Assembly (NCBI GenBank): GCA_963920765.1
Contig: OY987252.1
Coordinates: forward strand, 1,366,501-1,430,500
Source of the DNA: Ulota crispa
Lineage: Eukaryota; Streptophyta; Bryopsida; Orthotrichales; Orthotrichaceae
Reading direction: 5' to 3'
DNA length: 64,000 bases
Part shown: positions 10,751 through 23,445 of the stretch, piece by piece
Numbering within the stretch: position 1 is the stretch's first letter
How the letters are laid out: every line of letters starts with the position of its first letter
Notes under the pieces: model-generated
What the model was told of the DNA's origin: nothing
What the model saw: the letters and a program-made list of their open reading frames with translations, nothing else
Database searches by the model: none
Translations under genes and position numbers: made by a program

Positions 10751-13290
10751 TATTGCTTACTTGTCCCTCTTTAGTATGTATAATGGATGCAGTAACTTCT
10801 TTGTGTGCAGCAAGAATACGTTGTTCTGTTCACTTCCTTCATTGGAGCTATTATTCCCTTCCTCCAGCAATTGTGCTGCATAAAGCTGGAATTGCAAAGG
10901 TACTCATTCAACTTCAAAAAGAGTGTACGGCACAAATATCCTCAAACAAAATAGCATATGTTGCACAAGAGATTGACAAGGCACGCTCTCCAAAGAAGAC
11001 AACGTCTAAAGATGGAAGCAACCACTTCTCATCCATCACTACCTAAAATAACATGCACTAACACAATTTGTCAATTTCCTAATGGCATCATTTTGATGTG
11101 ACTCCTAAATAGCGTATTACATCTATAGCTGTGAAGATCATGCAGGTGCAATTCCTACAACACTACCACATAGTACGCTTTATAAATAGAAAATTTCCAG
11201 ATCAGTTGCTCTTACAAAGTCGGCATTACTGCCCGCAACATTATTGGAGGCCATTCTACAAAAGGTAGCGCCTCAAAGGCTTCAAGTGCTCTGGGTAAGT
11301 GGAACTACCGAACATTACTCTACAACCTCTATTTTTGTTCAATGAAATACTCTCCATGCACCTCTGTCTTTTTGCAACTTATACTCATCACCTACTGCAA
11401 CTAATTGTGATAGAGAATGTCACTAAGCAAGCTTACAACAATTTCTCTTATATAACTAGACAATAATATTGCTTTGACAAGAAGAAGGTGAGGGTAGAAG
11501 CTTTGAACTGAACCCTATGGAAGGATTGCTTGTCAAGTATAACTTTGTAAAAACAAGGTAGGGAAGCCAAGGGCTCCCTATTATAATCATGTAAGTAGAT
11601 AAAGCTTTGAAATTGGCTGTAGCGTGAAAGGAGAAGTTCAAGAGATGAAAATTTTAGTTGAAGTGTATTCATGTCTCTGTAAGCATCCACTTGAACATTG
11701 TATGTAATTGCAATAGCTAGATATTTACAGCCCTTTATTTGCATCATCATTGACTTTTAACCTTGCAAAATAGGGTTTTGCATTTCAAATTTCTAAATGT
11801 GAGTAGAAGCTTTCATTATGTTTTGATGTATGCCATTCCTCATTTGCCTCATTTCATTCATGCTTTCTTTTTATGCAAGCAATGCAACAAATTTGAATTT
11901 CCATACTTGACCCAATTGGACAGTAGTTTATCAAGCGTATATCTATCGGATTGCTAAGCAAGTTTGTTATGCATAGCTTTCCTTTTATCATTATTGAAAG
12001 AATAAATTGCAAAAAAAATAGCTAATCACAGAATGTGCTTGGCCATTTATTGATGACAAGGTTTGAAGTTACAGATGTGTTCTTCTACACTTTACTACAC
12101 TCCATGCAACTCTTCATCTAAATGTGCAAAATACAGGATAAACAGAAGAGCAAATATTGCATGATTGCATTTACATTCAGGTCACTCTAGTTTGAGCAAT
12201 TGCATAACACTGTTAGTAGAGCTAATGAATTCCTTGATAACATACAAGCTCACAAGTATGACTAGCATAAAGCATAGCAAAGAGATTTTTTGTTTTGCTA
12301 ACTGTGTGAGCAGTTAGTTTATGCTGTATTCATTGTCGGCACATATTGAAGGTATGTTATTTTGAAAACTTCATATGTATAGATGTATTTTGGTCCTTGA
12401 GATTCAAATGATTTGGTTATTTCTATTAACTAGTCCGCTACTTGTAGGCACGGTAATTTACTGTCACAAAGAGTCATTGTTGAGAGGAACATCAAAAATG
12501 GTATTGCAAGATTGGTAAGGAATACTATTTGAGGTGGGATTTTTGTATTCTTTTGACCTATTTAAACCATTAGGCTCTTCTTCATTCATATCAATTGAAT
12601 AGTACAAATGCTTATGCCTTTTTGCAGTCATATTTTATTATGAAATGCTCTAGCCATGGTTAGGAATTCAAAATGAATTGGAGGTCACTTTGTAACATCC
12701 AATCCATAAGCAATATGTTTCTTCCACTTCTGGTTATAAGGTACGTACTTCATCTCTTGTACATAAGATACTTTATTCCATGCTTATGAATTTGCGGCAT
12801 TGTTCCGTCATTCTCTATTACATACTCTACGTGACATTGCGAGCAGTTATTGGAGTTGTTGATTGTACCTTTCTAAAATGTTGCTTGTATAATGATAATT
12901 GTTGTAGGAAGTAGAACTTGACCAATTTGGTTACACGTCAAGGAATGTATGTCTCCAAGCAACATCATACAGCACAAGAGTTGGTGCATTTCAAGCGGAG
13001 TTAGAGGCAAGGTTTTCATCAACATGGTGACAGTTCAATACATGATATTGTTCTTCTTGGAACATAGTATCCACTAATTAATTGAGTCAAACCAACTCAT
13101 TTGCAAAATTACTCCACAAAGACCTGGTCCTCTCCATTAGTTAGCGCTGTAGAGGAAATTGACGTCCTGACTCCAGCTCTGTCAATATCAAATAATTAGG
13201 TAATTCATTAACCACTCAAAGCATGCATTTGAACTGTACAATAAGTCATTGCGTTCTAACTTCTTCTTCTTATACTTACTCTGAGTTTAG
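10751..13290. other. Non-coding stretch
   Basis: An open frame to 11046 (IQLQKECTAQISSNKIAYVA) matches no family I recognise. The remainder is AT-rich with short ORFs. A possible coding exon follows an AG at 13290. Confidence 0.35.
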
Positions 13291-13460
13291 GATCAATGCT
13301 AAGCTTTCCACACAATAGTACAAACTTTGGGCAGCCAAAGAGATGTCAATGTGTAGCTTATGTGAAACAAGGATCTAATGAAAGTGTTGTTTGTATTAAA
13401 GAACTTCTTACAAAAATTGATGTTCACCTCCACAACAATAGCTATGATGTCACTTATTTA
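13291..13460 (+). pseudogene. Possible N-terminal exon of tnp2 copy E3
   Basis: An open stretch after a CTGAGTTTAG acceptor reads ...FGQPKRCQCVAYVKQG...IKELLTKIDVHLHNN. The CxC followed by a hydrophobic-His pattern is faintly like the transposase-associated domain at the N-terminus of tnp2. Its position, about 650 bp before the clear E3 sequence and on the same strand, suits that role. This is a weak call. Confidence 0.25.
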
Positions 13461-14480
13461 GTATGAAAAAGTGGAGTGAATACTTGTCATTTACTTGTTC
13501 CTCTACCCTCATGTGCTATTGAGTGCAATATTGTGATTCCATTACTGTCTTGATTGTTGTTATCAATACTAGAGATCTAGTAGAATAAACATATTCTAAT
13601 TGTTTGAGTGCCCCCATTTGTTTAATAAATAATTTTTTGCATGTCAAGTATTCCAAGTGTGTATTATTTTTAGAATGGCACATCAATAACTGTGTGCTGC
13701 ATATCACAAAAAGAGAGTTGTAACAACACATGAAGGAATCCTGAAATACCCTTGTACATGTGTAAATTCCCATGGATTCAAAAGTTAGGTAGTTGATGTT
13801 GATGATAATCACCACTGCAAATATGGCCACAATGTCACTCTTATTGAACCTATACTATTAAGTGATTGGACTGTTTCCTCCTTCTACAATTTGATATTAA
13901 TACATAGGGTTGCACTCAATGCATGTTATTTTTTGTTAGACTGGTAATAGTCTTGTGTGCAAATCTTTTAGTTATGTATGACAATGCACTACCTATCCTT
14001 TTGCCCCATTTGTAATACATGTTAAGACATCCCTAAACGTATGCAAAGCAATTTCCATAGTGTACAAGCTTGAAGTGCCTACAATTCCTTCATTAGAGGA
14101 CAAATGCAAGAGAAAGTAAACAAACAAATAGTGACTCCGTGTCATCAAGAGGACAAGGCACCGAGGACAGCTTTGTTGACTCAAAAGATGATGACAACAT
14201 TTTTCACAAGCCGCATAACATGGAGTCAATCTTGGAGGACATGGCTGAATTTTTTTTTGGACAAGTAGATGAGATATACTAGCAATTGTTAGATATAGAA
14301 GACAAATTTGTTGACCTCAACAAATCATTTACAAAAGACAAAGAAGATGACTAGACATATTTGCGTGACAGTTTAATCCATGAAGCTTCCACTCCCCTTT
14401 TCCTTGGATCATAGAGTAGCAGACTACAATTTGCTATTGTACTGATGTCAGTACTGACTTTGTTTCCTATTTGCCATAGC

Positions 14481-15117
14481 AGGTTAAAGTACACTAGAGG
14501 TGTACCACTATCGGCACAATTTTTACTATATTTAGTGTACAAAAACACATCAAAAACACTAAAATATTGAACAACTTTTGCAAAATTTTTTTTTTTGGAA
14601 ATCTGTTTTAGAGCCATTCTAGACTTAGTTGCAATCATTTGGAATCTCAAACACAATTAAGGAAAACATAATTTTTCACAAAATCATCCCTTGCCAAAAA
14701 ATGAACAAAGAATGAGCATTATTTTTGTAGATATTTGAAAAACTTGTAAAGTTTTTAGAAATTTGAATGTTGATTTAGATAGAAGAGCCGTAGATGTCTC
14801 TTTTGAACTAAGGCTAGAAAAATATGATTTCTCTAAGTCCAAAATTTTTGTAATTTTCCATAATTTTCTAGTACTTTTCTAGTATTGTGACATTTTAATA
14901 GTGGTCTACAAGAGTACAAATTTAACAACTTAAAAAGCTTTTTTTAACAATATTAATTATGATCCTATGTACTTAACTCATATAGTTAATAGGAAAAAAA
15001 AAAAAAAAATCTAAAATAACTTTTTAAACTTTGAGCAAATTCAAGTACAAAATCATGTTTACCTCCATTTTTGGGTTGTGATACCCAAAGTGGTATACCT
15101 CTAGTGTACTCTCACCC
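14481..15117 (+). mobile_element. GGGT element family A, copy A1 (637 bp, non-autonomous)
   Basis: Left end AGGTTAAAGTACACTAGAGG, right end the inverted partner GGGTGAGAGTACACTAGAGG. The 4-bp target duplication TAGC lies at 14477-14480 and 15118-15121. Removing the element plus one TAGC rejoins tnp2 E3 in frame (ICHS-YLDKIL), which fixes both borders. No coding capacity; very AT-rich. It is homologous along its length, in inverted orientation, to the element at 25170-25802. The superfamily is uncertain. Confidence 0.88.
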
Positions 15118-15398
15118 TAGCTACCTAGACAAAATTCTATTTTTTCTTAGAAACAATGTTCTTCCACATAGTAACACCTGTCCCACTAATTCTTACAAGC
15201 TGAAGTGGTTGCTGTTCAAGCTTGGTCTCTCCCATGAGACCATTCATTGCTATGAGTGCAAGAAAACTCTTTACTAGAAGGAAAAATCATCCCTAGAATG
15301 TTGTCTGGTTTGCCAAACACCTAGGTATCTACGCAAATCTAAAATAGTTTCAACTTGTGTTTTTAGATACTTTTCAATGGTCAAAGACTTTGTAGGAT

Positions 15399-18300
15399 CA
15401 CAAGTAAAAAATAACGTCCTATATGACCGCCTGTTTTATGATTAGACATCCTAAATGACTATCACACAACTAGGATGTGGCTGAAAAAATGACTAATATT
15501 GAGATAATTGTTCTAGAGTCATTCTTTTGAATAGTTCATCTAAAATCCTCCACAAAATTGTATTCTCCTAAATTTGTAAGTACATTCATATCCATAAGAA
15601 GATGAGGTCATTGCTATTTTTTGACATCTTTTAGCTGGAGGTGTGGTTTAGTCATATGACCAAAACATGAGTTTGTAGTACTACTGAGGTGTTACTATTG
15701 AACTACTAAAGAGTTAATGCTTTCATTCCACCTCATTTTCATGCAAAAATTCCTCTTTCATTGTTTTCTCTCAAAATTTTGAGGCTACCTAATAACATTA
15801 TTTTTAGTTCTTTTTTGTTTTCTTAAGACTATGTGACTGCGCACACCACTTTAGGAGTCGTTTTTAGTTTTTAGCACATTCTAGGGCACTACTAATCTAC
15901 TACTAGAACATGACTTTTGTAATTAAATTGGTTTAGGGTAGGTAGGCTATTCAAGTAGTTAGGGGAATAAGTGGTTTAGAGGTTGGACATTGCTAGATAC
16001 CTATTCTATATCTACTATCATGCAACTAACTCACGACTAATAAATGACTTTCATGTGATTTTAGTGTGCAACTAACTGAAGACTAATAAATGACGTTTGT
16101 ACATGGTTTTGCTTCTCCGGCTGAGTTAATATTATTCCTTCTATTGCATTAGTTTCTTGATTTGAATTTGCTCTTACTTTATTAGTCATAAGTGAGGGGT
16201 AAGAAGTGTTTTGGGTTTAAGACTCAGAGTTTAGGGGTTTAGGGTTTAGTCAAAATCCAAGAAAAGTGGCCATAGACAATACATCAATTAAATGACTACA
16301 CATTGACTATAAGATGTCTATGGAAGAACCATATTATAGTCATGCATTTGTAGTGACTTGGTTGTTCATGGGATTTTTTCTTCTATTGTTATTATTAGAA
16401 TATAATTTGAGCAAATTAATTTGGGGTTTACAATGCAAAGTTTTTTTTTCGATCCACGTATTGTAGCTTTCAAAAGGTCTAGCTCTTCCAATTCCAATTT
16501 CAATCAATTATTTGAAAGAAGTGTATTTTGGTTAGCTCATTAAATTGTAGGTTTAGGGGTCTGGTCGTATTTTAGTATTACATAAGTTGTAGTTAGGTCA
16601 CTAATCTTCTTTGGGCATGTGCTAGTCATATATTAATTGTATTTGAGTCATAAATTCAATACACAATTATTCTTATTATTATTATTAATTTGAAAGCTAC
16701 AATTAAAGCTCTTTGAAAGTTAAAAAATCTATGTTTCATAATTATTATTTAATTTTTCATGATTTTGATTATTTTTAAAGATAGAAGAAAAAAAATTGTT
16801 TTAAAAAAGAAAATTTAATGCATTCAAATATTAGAAATTAGAATTTGCAAATTTGCAAAAAAGTTTGTTTCTAATGCTTTATGATTTTGATTTTAGCATG
16901 TAAATAGTCTATTTTGAAGTAAATATGTGTTTTAAACACATTGTTGGTGTTAAATCTGCCAAAAAAATATATCATTTGCGTTTTAATAGCAATTAGCCTT
17001 AAAATCGAGTTGTAGTTTTACGGTCAATGTGGACCTTTCATTGAGATTAGGGTTGGTAGTTTGTAGGGTGAAGATGCGGCCGCCACCTCTGAGTTTACGG
17101 TTTAGCTGCAAAAACTTGGTTTGTTGGCTTTGTACTTTTTTTAGGATTCGAGGATTTTGCACAGTTGTCAAGGTTTGCCAAGGTTTGTTAGCTTTGCGGT
17201 CTTCTCAAGTTTGCTTGCTCAACTCTCTTCTTAGGTGTGCTTGCTCTGCACTTTTTTTAGGTTTGCTTGCTCCATGCACCTATCAAGGTTTGTTGGCTCT
17301 GTGCACTTTTCTGGGTTTGTTGCCTCCATGCTCTTTGCAAGCTTGCTCGCTGTGCGCACTTGTCAAGGTTTGTTGGCTTGTGCGTTACTACATTATAACT
17401 AATTTTCATGTTGTGCTTTCATTATCTATATGGAATTGCAAGCGTATGCAAATGATGTTGACTTGCTACAAAAGGAGGTGTATAATAGTTTGTGAGTACT
17501 AAATAAGCAGTGGATACGCTTTGAGGGTTTGAGAGTCTTGAACTGCATATTTGAATTTTACATAGAGTCTGCATTGAATTGTGATTGAATAGCACTTGCA
17601 AGTTGACAAAATTGTGATTGTATGGCGACCGCTCTTTGATTGCATTGGAACTACATTGCAATTGTATTGTGACTGTAATGGAACTTCATAGGGAACGCAT
17701 AAGGACTTTATTGTGATTGTAGCGTGACCTCTGTTTAATTGTGTGATTAAACTACATTGTAACGTTGTTATGTCTAAATGGTGTCTGCATTTGTGGCTAG
17801 TTTCAATAGTTTGTAACTAAATTTTGTATGCTTTTGTGAATGGTTGGTGACTGTAGTCTATTTGAAGAGTTATTGCATTGTGAACTCCAAACCTTTTGTG
17901 ACTCTATGGCAACTGTGCCATCACTACAATTTTGGTTTGACTCCACTCTATTGTAACCGAGTTGAGATTGCTTTACAATAACTAAACCGCCAACATTGGA
18001 AGTAAAAATGACAACTAAGTGGTGACTAATATAGCTCTATCTGCTACCATTACATGTAAACCCAATCATCCCTACACAACATGCAGTCACGTTAAATCTT
18101 AAACATCCTAAACCAAACATTAATCAAGTTAAGAACAACTAAGATACAATTGATTGGAATGTGCAAACAAATATATTAGTTTAGCATTACTTATTATTTA
18201 TTAAACCCAAACAATGTAATACAACTAGAAAACAACTAACTAAGCACTACATAATGACTTGCTACAGCACTGTGGTACTTTCATTTAAAAGTAACAAACA

Positions 18301-18827
18301 ACTAATACATGACTGAATGAGAACTATGTGGTTTCTTATTTGTTACTAATACATGACTAAATGGGAATTATGTGGCCACTTATCCAAAACTGATACATGA
18401 CCAAATGAAAACTATGAGACCACTTATCCATTATCAAATGTGGAATGATGCTTTGATAGCAAATGTGGATCTTGTAAAGCAATCATTGAGATCAAGACAC
18501 GTTGCTCATGATAGTTTGATTTTGTCAGTGGAAACTTAATGGCACCTTTAGGAATTGGGAAAATTTAAATGCCCATAGGAAAGAAGGGGCCGGTGGATTC
18601 AAGAAAGAGTAAACATTTCTTTCTCTCCAATAAAAACAAACTCCGTAGGACATAAAAGATGAGATACTATAATTTCCTAAATGACTGAATGACAAAGACT
18701 ACTAAACAACTAAAAAAAGACTAAATTGCAACCAAATGAGATCACTCATGATACAGTCATTCAAATATAAATGACTCATGTCATAGTCATTTGTAGCAGT
18801 CATATAGGACGCGGTATTTTACCTGTG
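15399..18827. mobile_element. 3.43-kb non-autonomous CAC-ended (CACTA-like) element
   Basis: Terminal inverted repeats begin CACAAGTAAAA (left) and CACAGGTAAAA (right, reverse strand), followed on both sides by CGTCCTATATGAC. It is flanked by the 3-bp duplication GAT (15396-15398, 18828-18830). TIRs beginning CAC and a 3-bp duplication fit the CACTA superfamily. The subterminal 0.5-0.9 kb on each side carries many ATGACT/AGTCAT motifs in both orientations, like the transposase-binding arrays of CACTA elements. The interior has no transposase. It interrupts tnp2 E3 between FSMVKDFV and RMFRCLEI. Confidence 0.8.
17182..17394 (+). repeat. 26-27-bp minisatellite inside the 3.43-kb element
   Basis: Units start GTTTG(C/T)T(T/G)GC at about 17183, 17209, 17235, 17261, 17288, 17315, 17341 and 17368 (26-27-bp steps, eight units). 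The 27-bp steps keep a frame open, giving the 9-residue periodic peptide GLLALCTFL/GLLPPCSLQ. I do not believe this is a real protein. Confidence 0.8.
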
Positions 18828-19641
18828 GATGTTTAGATGTCTTGAAATATCAAAGCATATGAAATGGCACTTTGAAAATCATTCTACAAACAGCGAACTT
18901 AGGTTAGTTGTAGACAATGAACATTAAAAATTTATAGATAGAGTTTTCCTATTTTTAGCAAAGACTCGTGGAATGTCAAAATGGGGCTTGCACTTGACAA
19001 AGTTAATTCCCATAGCATTCAATTGTTTTGACACTTCGTGTGGCCTGTCATGATTGTCTTCTATAACATACCTCCGTATTTCTTGATTAAACGGTTTTTC
19101 ATAAGCTTGAGTATGATTTTTCCAAGGCCGCACTCATCATCAAAGGACAACATTGATGTTATTATGCAGCCATTACTACAAGACTTGAAGAAGTTGTGGA
19201 GGGGTATTTTAGCAACATACATGTATGAGAGTGCGGACCAAAAACATCAGTTCAAGAAAGTAGCACAGGATGCTCTTGTGGACTATCAATGACTTCCCTG
19301 CCTACATTCTCATTGTAGGACAAGTTGGTAAGGCTATGCCAGGTGCCCAGTTTGTGGCAAGGGAACAAGTGCTATACATTCAAAAGAGGCCAACTAAACT
19401 ATATTTTTTTGTCGTTGTTGTTGGTTGAGGAAGGACCATTGCTGGAAGGTAGTACAAGCAATTTTTGAAGGAAAAAGAAACCATTTTCTAGCGCCTCCTT
19501 GCCAATCGAGATCAACCATTGTTTTTTACAAGGAAATGAGGGAGTCGTATCTCTAAGGCGACGGCAGAAAAAATGGAGAGCATGATCTGGTGAAATGGAG
19601 AAAGTGAAGAGAATTAGTGCGTTCTTTCAACTGCTGTATTG

Positions 19642-20379
19642 GGGTGATTGCAAGAATGACCAATCTTGCTTTTTGTCCCCTTCACCTCCTGCAAGTGGTT
19701 TTTGGGTCCTATCTTTTGCAGTTTTAGTCATTTTGACCTAAAATTTTAGAGTAAGGTGAACATGTAAGTTATTGGCATTCCGTAATGGTTTTGTTTATAT
19801 TTAAATTATTTTATTGTTTTTAAGTGTACCCCAATTACATGTCTACCTTGGCAATTTTAGTGGTTTTTAGTACTATTTTGGATTGAAAAAAGCAAATTTC
19901 ATGCCATAAATCAAGGAAGTTGCTCTTTAGGAAGCATTACATGGATCTCTAGATTGATTTTACAAAACTCAAAAAACTCTATCGTGCACATTGTCTCTAA
20001 GTAGGCATCCTTTCTCCCTCCACTGGTGAAAGACGAAAACCTTCCTCCAAAAAGTACTTACATTAGTTTAAGCTAATGAGAGATAAAAAATGGCTATTTT
20101 TTTCATTTTTCATTTTAATTATTTTACTATTTTCTAAAAGAAAAAAAGAAATTGTCTTTTTATTAGTTATTTTTGTTCCTCTATTTTTGTGCATAACTTT
20201 TAGATTAAATTTTTTCTAGTTTTGAATTTTCTCAAGTATGTTATTTTAAATGCTTTACAAATTTTCCATATTTTATTTTATTTATAAAAAAATTATTTCA
20301 AAAGCTCATAGTACTACCTAGTACTACCAATTTTAAGGGTGTTTGAGACAAAACTGGCAAGTCATTCTTGCAACTACCC
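19642..20379 (-). mobile_element. GGGT element family B, copy B1 (738 bp, non-autonomous)
   Basis: Ends GGGTGATTGCAAGAATGAC (left) and GGGTAGTTGCAAGAATGAC (right, reverse strand). The 4-bp duplication ATTG lies at 19638-19641 and 20380-20383. It sits in tnp2 E3 immediately after the conserved FFQLLYW. The interior is AT-rich and non-coding, and includes GTACTACCTAGTACTACC. Homologous over its whole length to 54916-55651 in the opposite orientation. Confidence 0.88.
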
Positions 20380-20405
20380 ATTGGGCGGTGAACGTCAAAC
20401 CTCCT

Positions 20406-22280
20406 TTGTTAGTACTTTAATATTGTTGTGTTGTTTTGAATGTGATGATAAATTTCATGCACTCTAGCATCAATAGTTGCTTTGCTAAAAAATTGAAGAC
20501 AATCTTTACACTAAAAAGCATTATTCAATAAAACTTTAAGAATATGCCATATTCAAAATTATGAATCTCTTGTTTCTTAGATGATGTCCAAGGAATATTG
20601 TTTAATAAACATTAAATCAAATAGAGCCAATGGTTTGTTTTTTCCCAAAGTCATGAATAACGCTTCATGCTTTGGACAGGCTTCATAGTAAGTGTATAAA
20701 AAATTTGTTTGTAAATGATAAGAGGAATTGTAAGAAATTACAAGAGTGTATTATAAGTGCAACATGAAGGTCTTGGTTATTCACATGTGGCATAGTAAAA
20801 GACCTTTTTGGAACTATGATGAAGAATAGTTGTTATGATGTTCTAAATTTTTTAAATCCTCTTTCTCCTAAAGGGAAGAATTTGTAATTTAGTAATACTT
20901 GGTGAAAGTATGGTTTTGATTATATTGAAATGCCACTCAATTCATGAAATGGTTTGTGTAATCTTTACAACTAGGTTATCATTATAATTGATATTTTCAA
21001 ATGTAATATTAGTTCAAACTTGACGTTGTTTAATTATTGTCATTTTACAAATGAATGATATAATTACAAATTTTTCTAGCCATTGTTTTGAAGTAGAATT
21101 GCTATATTATCAATTGAGCAAGATTGCTTTTAAATAAGTAAACTTGTTCTAGGACCTTTTTTGCTGTTCCTAAAAGACCATCACTAATAGAAATAGTGGT
21201 ATAAACGACTGGCCAAATAAAATAGCAATGAGTCATTTAGAACTACATACAACTGTTCATGTCAAGGGTCTCATAGTTACCTTTTAGTTGCTAGTTGGTA
21301 AGGTGGTTTGTCAGGTTTCAATTGTTGTCACATGGTTGTCTAGGACACTGTAGGGTTTCATCCTTTATTTGATGGGAAGACATCCTTTTGGCTGCAAAGA
21401 AATTTTCTCTCTTTCCCTTGTCAATTTGCTCAATTTCTTCTCACGGGCAAAGAAAATTCCTCCTATCTACCACTGACAGCTTTTAGTATATATTGACAAA
21501 TTCCCGGTAACCATTACTACTTGTCCTAAACTCATGGGTTATTTAGCTATTTTATTACAAATGTATTCTCCCTAGCCTTTGCCACTTGGCCTGAACTCAT
21601 TTATTATTCAAGATTTTTAGCACAGCAGATTATTGAACAATAAATTTTTCTTTCAAAACCTGCAATCTCTTTTTGTCAAGGTTGGTTGCAATACAGTTGT
21701 TTATAAGTTGTATAGAGGTTATTATGTGGTTTTGGATTAGTCACAGTGTGAGTTTAGGCTTCCTTAGAGGGTTTCAAGTCAGTTGCAAGCTAGTTGGAAT
21801 TTAATTGCTAGCTAGTTGAAAATCAGTTTCTAGGCAAATGATAATTATGTGGATGCCATATAGTTGCTGATGAATTGTATTAAGTTCAAATCTAGTTGCA
21901 TGTTAGATGGATGAAAGTTGTATTATGGTGGGATCTTCATGTAGTCAAGATGCATTATAAGTCCCTATGTGTCTTAGTGACTTTCAAGTGACTCTATAGT
22001 CAGAACTCCAGCATGACAAGGTCACAGTTTAGTCACACTTCAGGTACAACTTAGTCACATTTCAGTCACAATTCAGCTAGTAATCAGTTCCATCTCATTT
22101 AGGGAAAGCCAAAGTCTGATAATGTCATACAAACAATGCAAATACAATATAGTTACTACTTAGATTCAACATAGTTACAACATAGTCATAAATTAGTCAT
22201 CATATAGTCAAAACAATGGGTCACATTCAACAATGCAATAGCAACTCCCATCGACAACTATGTCACACAAATGTTGTAAT
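20406..22280. other. Non-coding; (A)GTCAC-rich from about 21.7 kb
   Basis: No coding sequence. From about 21950 to 22260 the motifs TAGTCACA, CAGTCAC and AGTCATAA recur every 10-20 bp, resembling the subterminal region of a CACTA element. A CAC-type end cannot be assigned with confidence. Confidence 0.45.
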
Positions 22281-22455
22281 CACTAGTAGAATATTGCGTT
22301 AGAATCCACCATAAAATGTAAGGTAGTTTAGGTTGAGTTCCATGTTTCTAACGCACAATTTTGTTGAACAACGTAAAATTTTGCGTTGGAAACATGGAAC
22401 TCAATATAAATTACCTTACATTTTTAGTGGATTCTAATGCAATTTTCTTCTAGTG
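22281..22455. mobile_element. 175-bp fold-back CACTA MITE, copy 1
   Basis: Starts CACTAGTAGAA and ends TTCTTCTAGTG, flanked by the 3-bp duplication AAT (22278-22280, 22456-22458). The two arms of about 80 bp are near-perfect inverted repeats (ATGTAAGGTAGTTTAGGTTG paired with its complement), so the whole element can fold into one hairpin. Termini and duplication size fit the CACTA superfamily. Same length as the copy at 50430. Confidence 0.9.
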
Positions 22456-22458
22456 AAT

Positions 22459-23420
22459 ACAGTGACAAAGTAGTCAGCAGTCACTAATAAGGGAAGTTAC
22501 AACATAGCTACATACCAGTGATGATGAGTTCTTGATGCAGTCCAAAGTCAGTGAGTAGTCATACCTTAGTCACAAAATAGTCAAAATTCATTTTCACAGA
22601 TCTTTCTTACCTAGCAACTTCACCTACTTCAAATTGGTACAATGTCAATTGCGCACACTTCCAACAAAGAAGTAAAGTTGAACTTGTAAAATCCAACCTA
22701 TCTTACCACAAGTCCAAATTACAACACCTTCACAATTCTCAAAATGGAGTTGCCAATGTTTTGCAATTAGAATTTGCTATCCAATATGATATCATAAGTT
22801 TTCTAGAGTTGGCTGGAATTGCAAGCATACTCTCTAGTACACTCTCTAGTACCATACTACCCCCATAAATGGTGAATAAACAAGAAGAGGAACTTCATGT
22901 AGAAAGCTTTAAAAATATTTCATCCCACATAGCATTGCCACCTACAGAGTCCTTCAAAACCAGTTGGTCACATTGGGATTTGGGCGTATTAAAGGAATAG
23001 CCGGCTATTTAGCATCAATAATGTCTACTTTGCACCACCTTTCTAGGATGAAACCAATGTGCAATTATCACCTTCCAAATCGCTCACTGTTCCAATGGCA
23101 ACCTTCTGCCTACCTTCCTTTGGATTGATGAGGACCACCTTCTGTTTGATAGTAAATTGCAACAACATAGAAAATCATATAACACCAAATCCATACCACT
23201 TCATTTTTGGATATTAAGAAGTACATTACCTTTGCCACATTTGTAATACTGAATGCTTACTTTTTGCCCATTTGGTTCCTCCCCTTTCTTTGCAACTAGT
23301 TCTTTGTTCCCTTTGGACTCCTTTCCCTTTTTAGAAACTGGCTCATGCTTCTTCTTGACCTCTTGTACTAGCTGCAAAAAAATCGTAGGCAACTTGTTAG
23401 ATCCTCTACAACTTTAAATT
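22459..23420. other. Spacer with AGTCA motifs; no gene seen
   Basis: The AGTCA-rich pattern continues to about 22600. A lysine-rich open frame (23201-23392, - strand, KKGKESKGNKELVAKKG) might be a low-complexity exon following the FCP1-like fragment, but nothing supports it beyond position. Confidence 0.35.
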
Positions 23421-23445
23421 GTAACTAAACATATGGAGTTGAAAT

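Larger units (their letters stand above)
14100..20405 (+). pseudogene. CACTA tnp2 transposase copy E3, broken by three insertions
   Basis: Four separated pieces read in order on the + strand. First, 14100-14480: ...EDSFVDSKDDDNIF, LIHEASTPLFLGS, then LTLFPICHS. Second, 15118-15398: SYLDKILFFLRNNVLPHSN, KLGLSHETIHCYEC. Third, 18828-19641: RMFRCLEISKHMKWH, WPVMIVFYNIPPY, IDVIMQPLLQDLKKLW, ARCPVCGKGT, ending FFQLLYW. Fourth, a few codons after 20384. All align residue by residue with E2 tnp2 (Transposase_21 region). Each gap is an independent mobile element with a target duplication. In-frame TAG codons at TAG/QLL, TAG/TYL and GS/TAG/SSRL match Q positions of the relative. The gene is plainly dead. 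DUF4218/DUF4216 parts were not found downstream. Confidence 0.85.

Noticed and set aside
16224..16255. Interstitial telomere repeat (TTTAGGG)
   Set aside because: Only about two imperfect units; not an array.
17029..17502. 157-codon ORF as a protein gene
   Set aside because: It is opened by the 27-bp minisatellite, has a biased Cys/Leu composition and no domain.
23201..23392. Lysine-rich ORF as a separate gene
   Set aside because: Low complexity, no start context or domain. At most an exon trace of the FCP1-like fragment.
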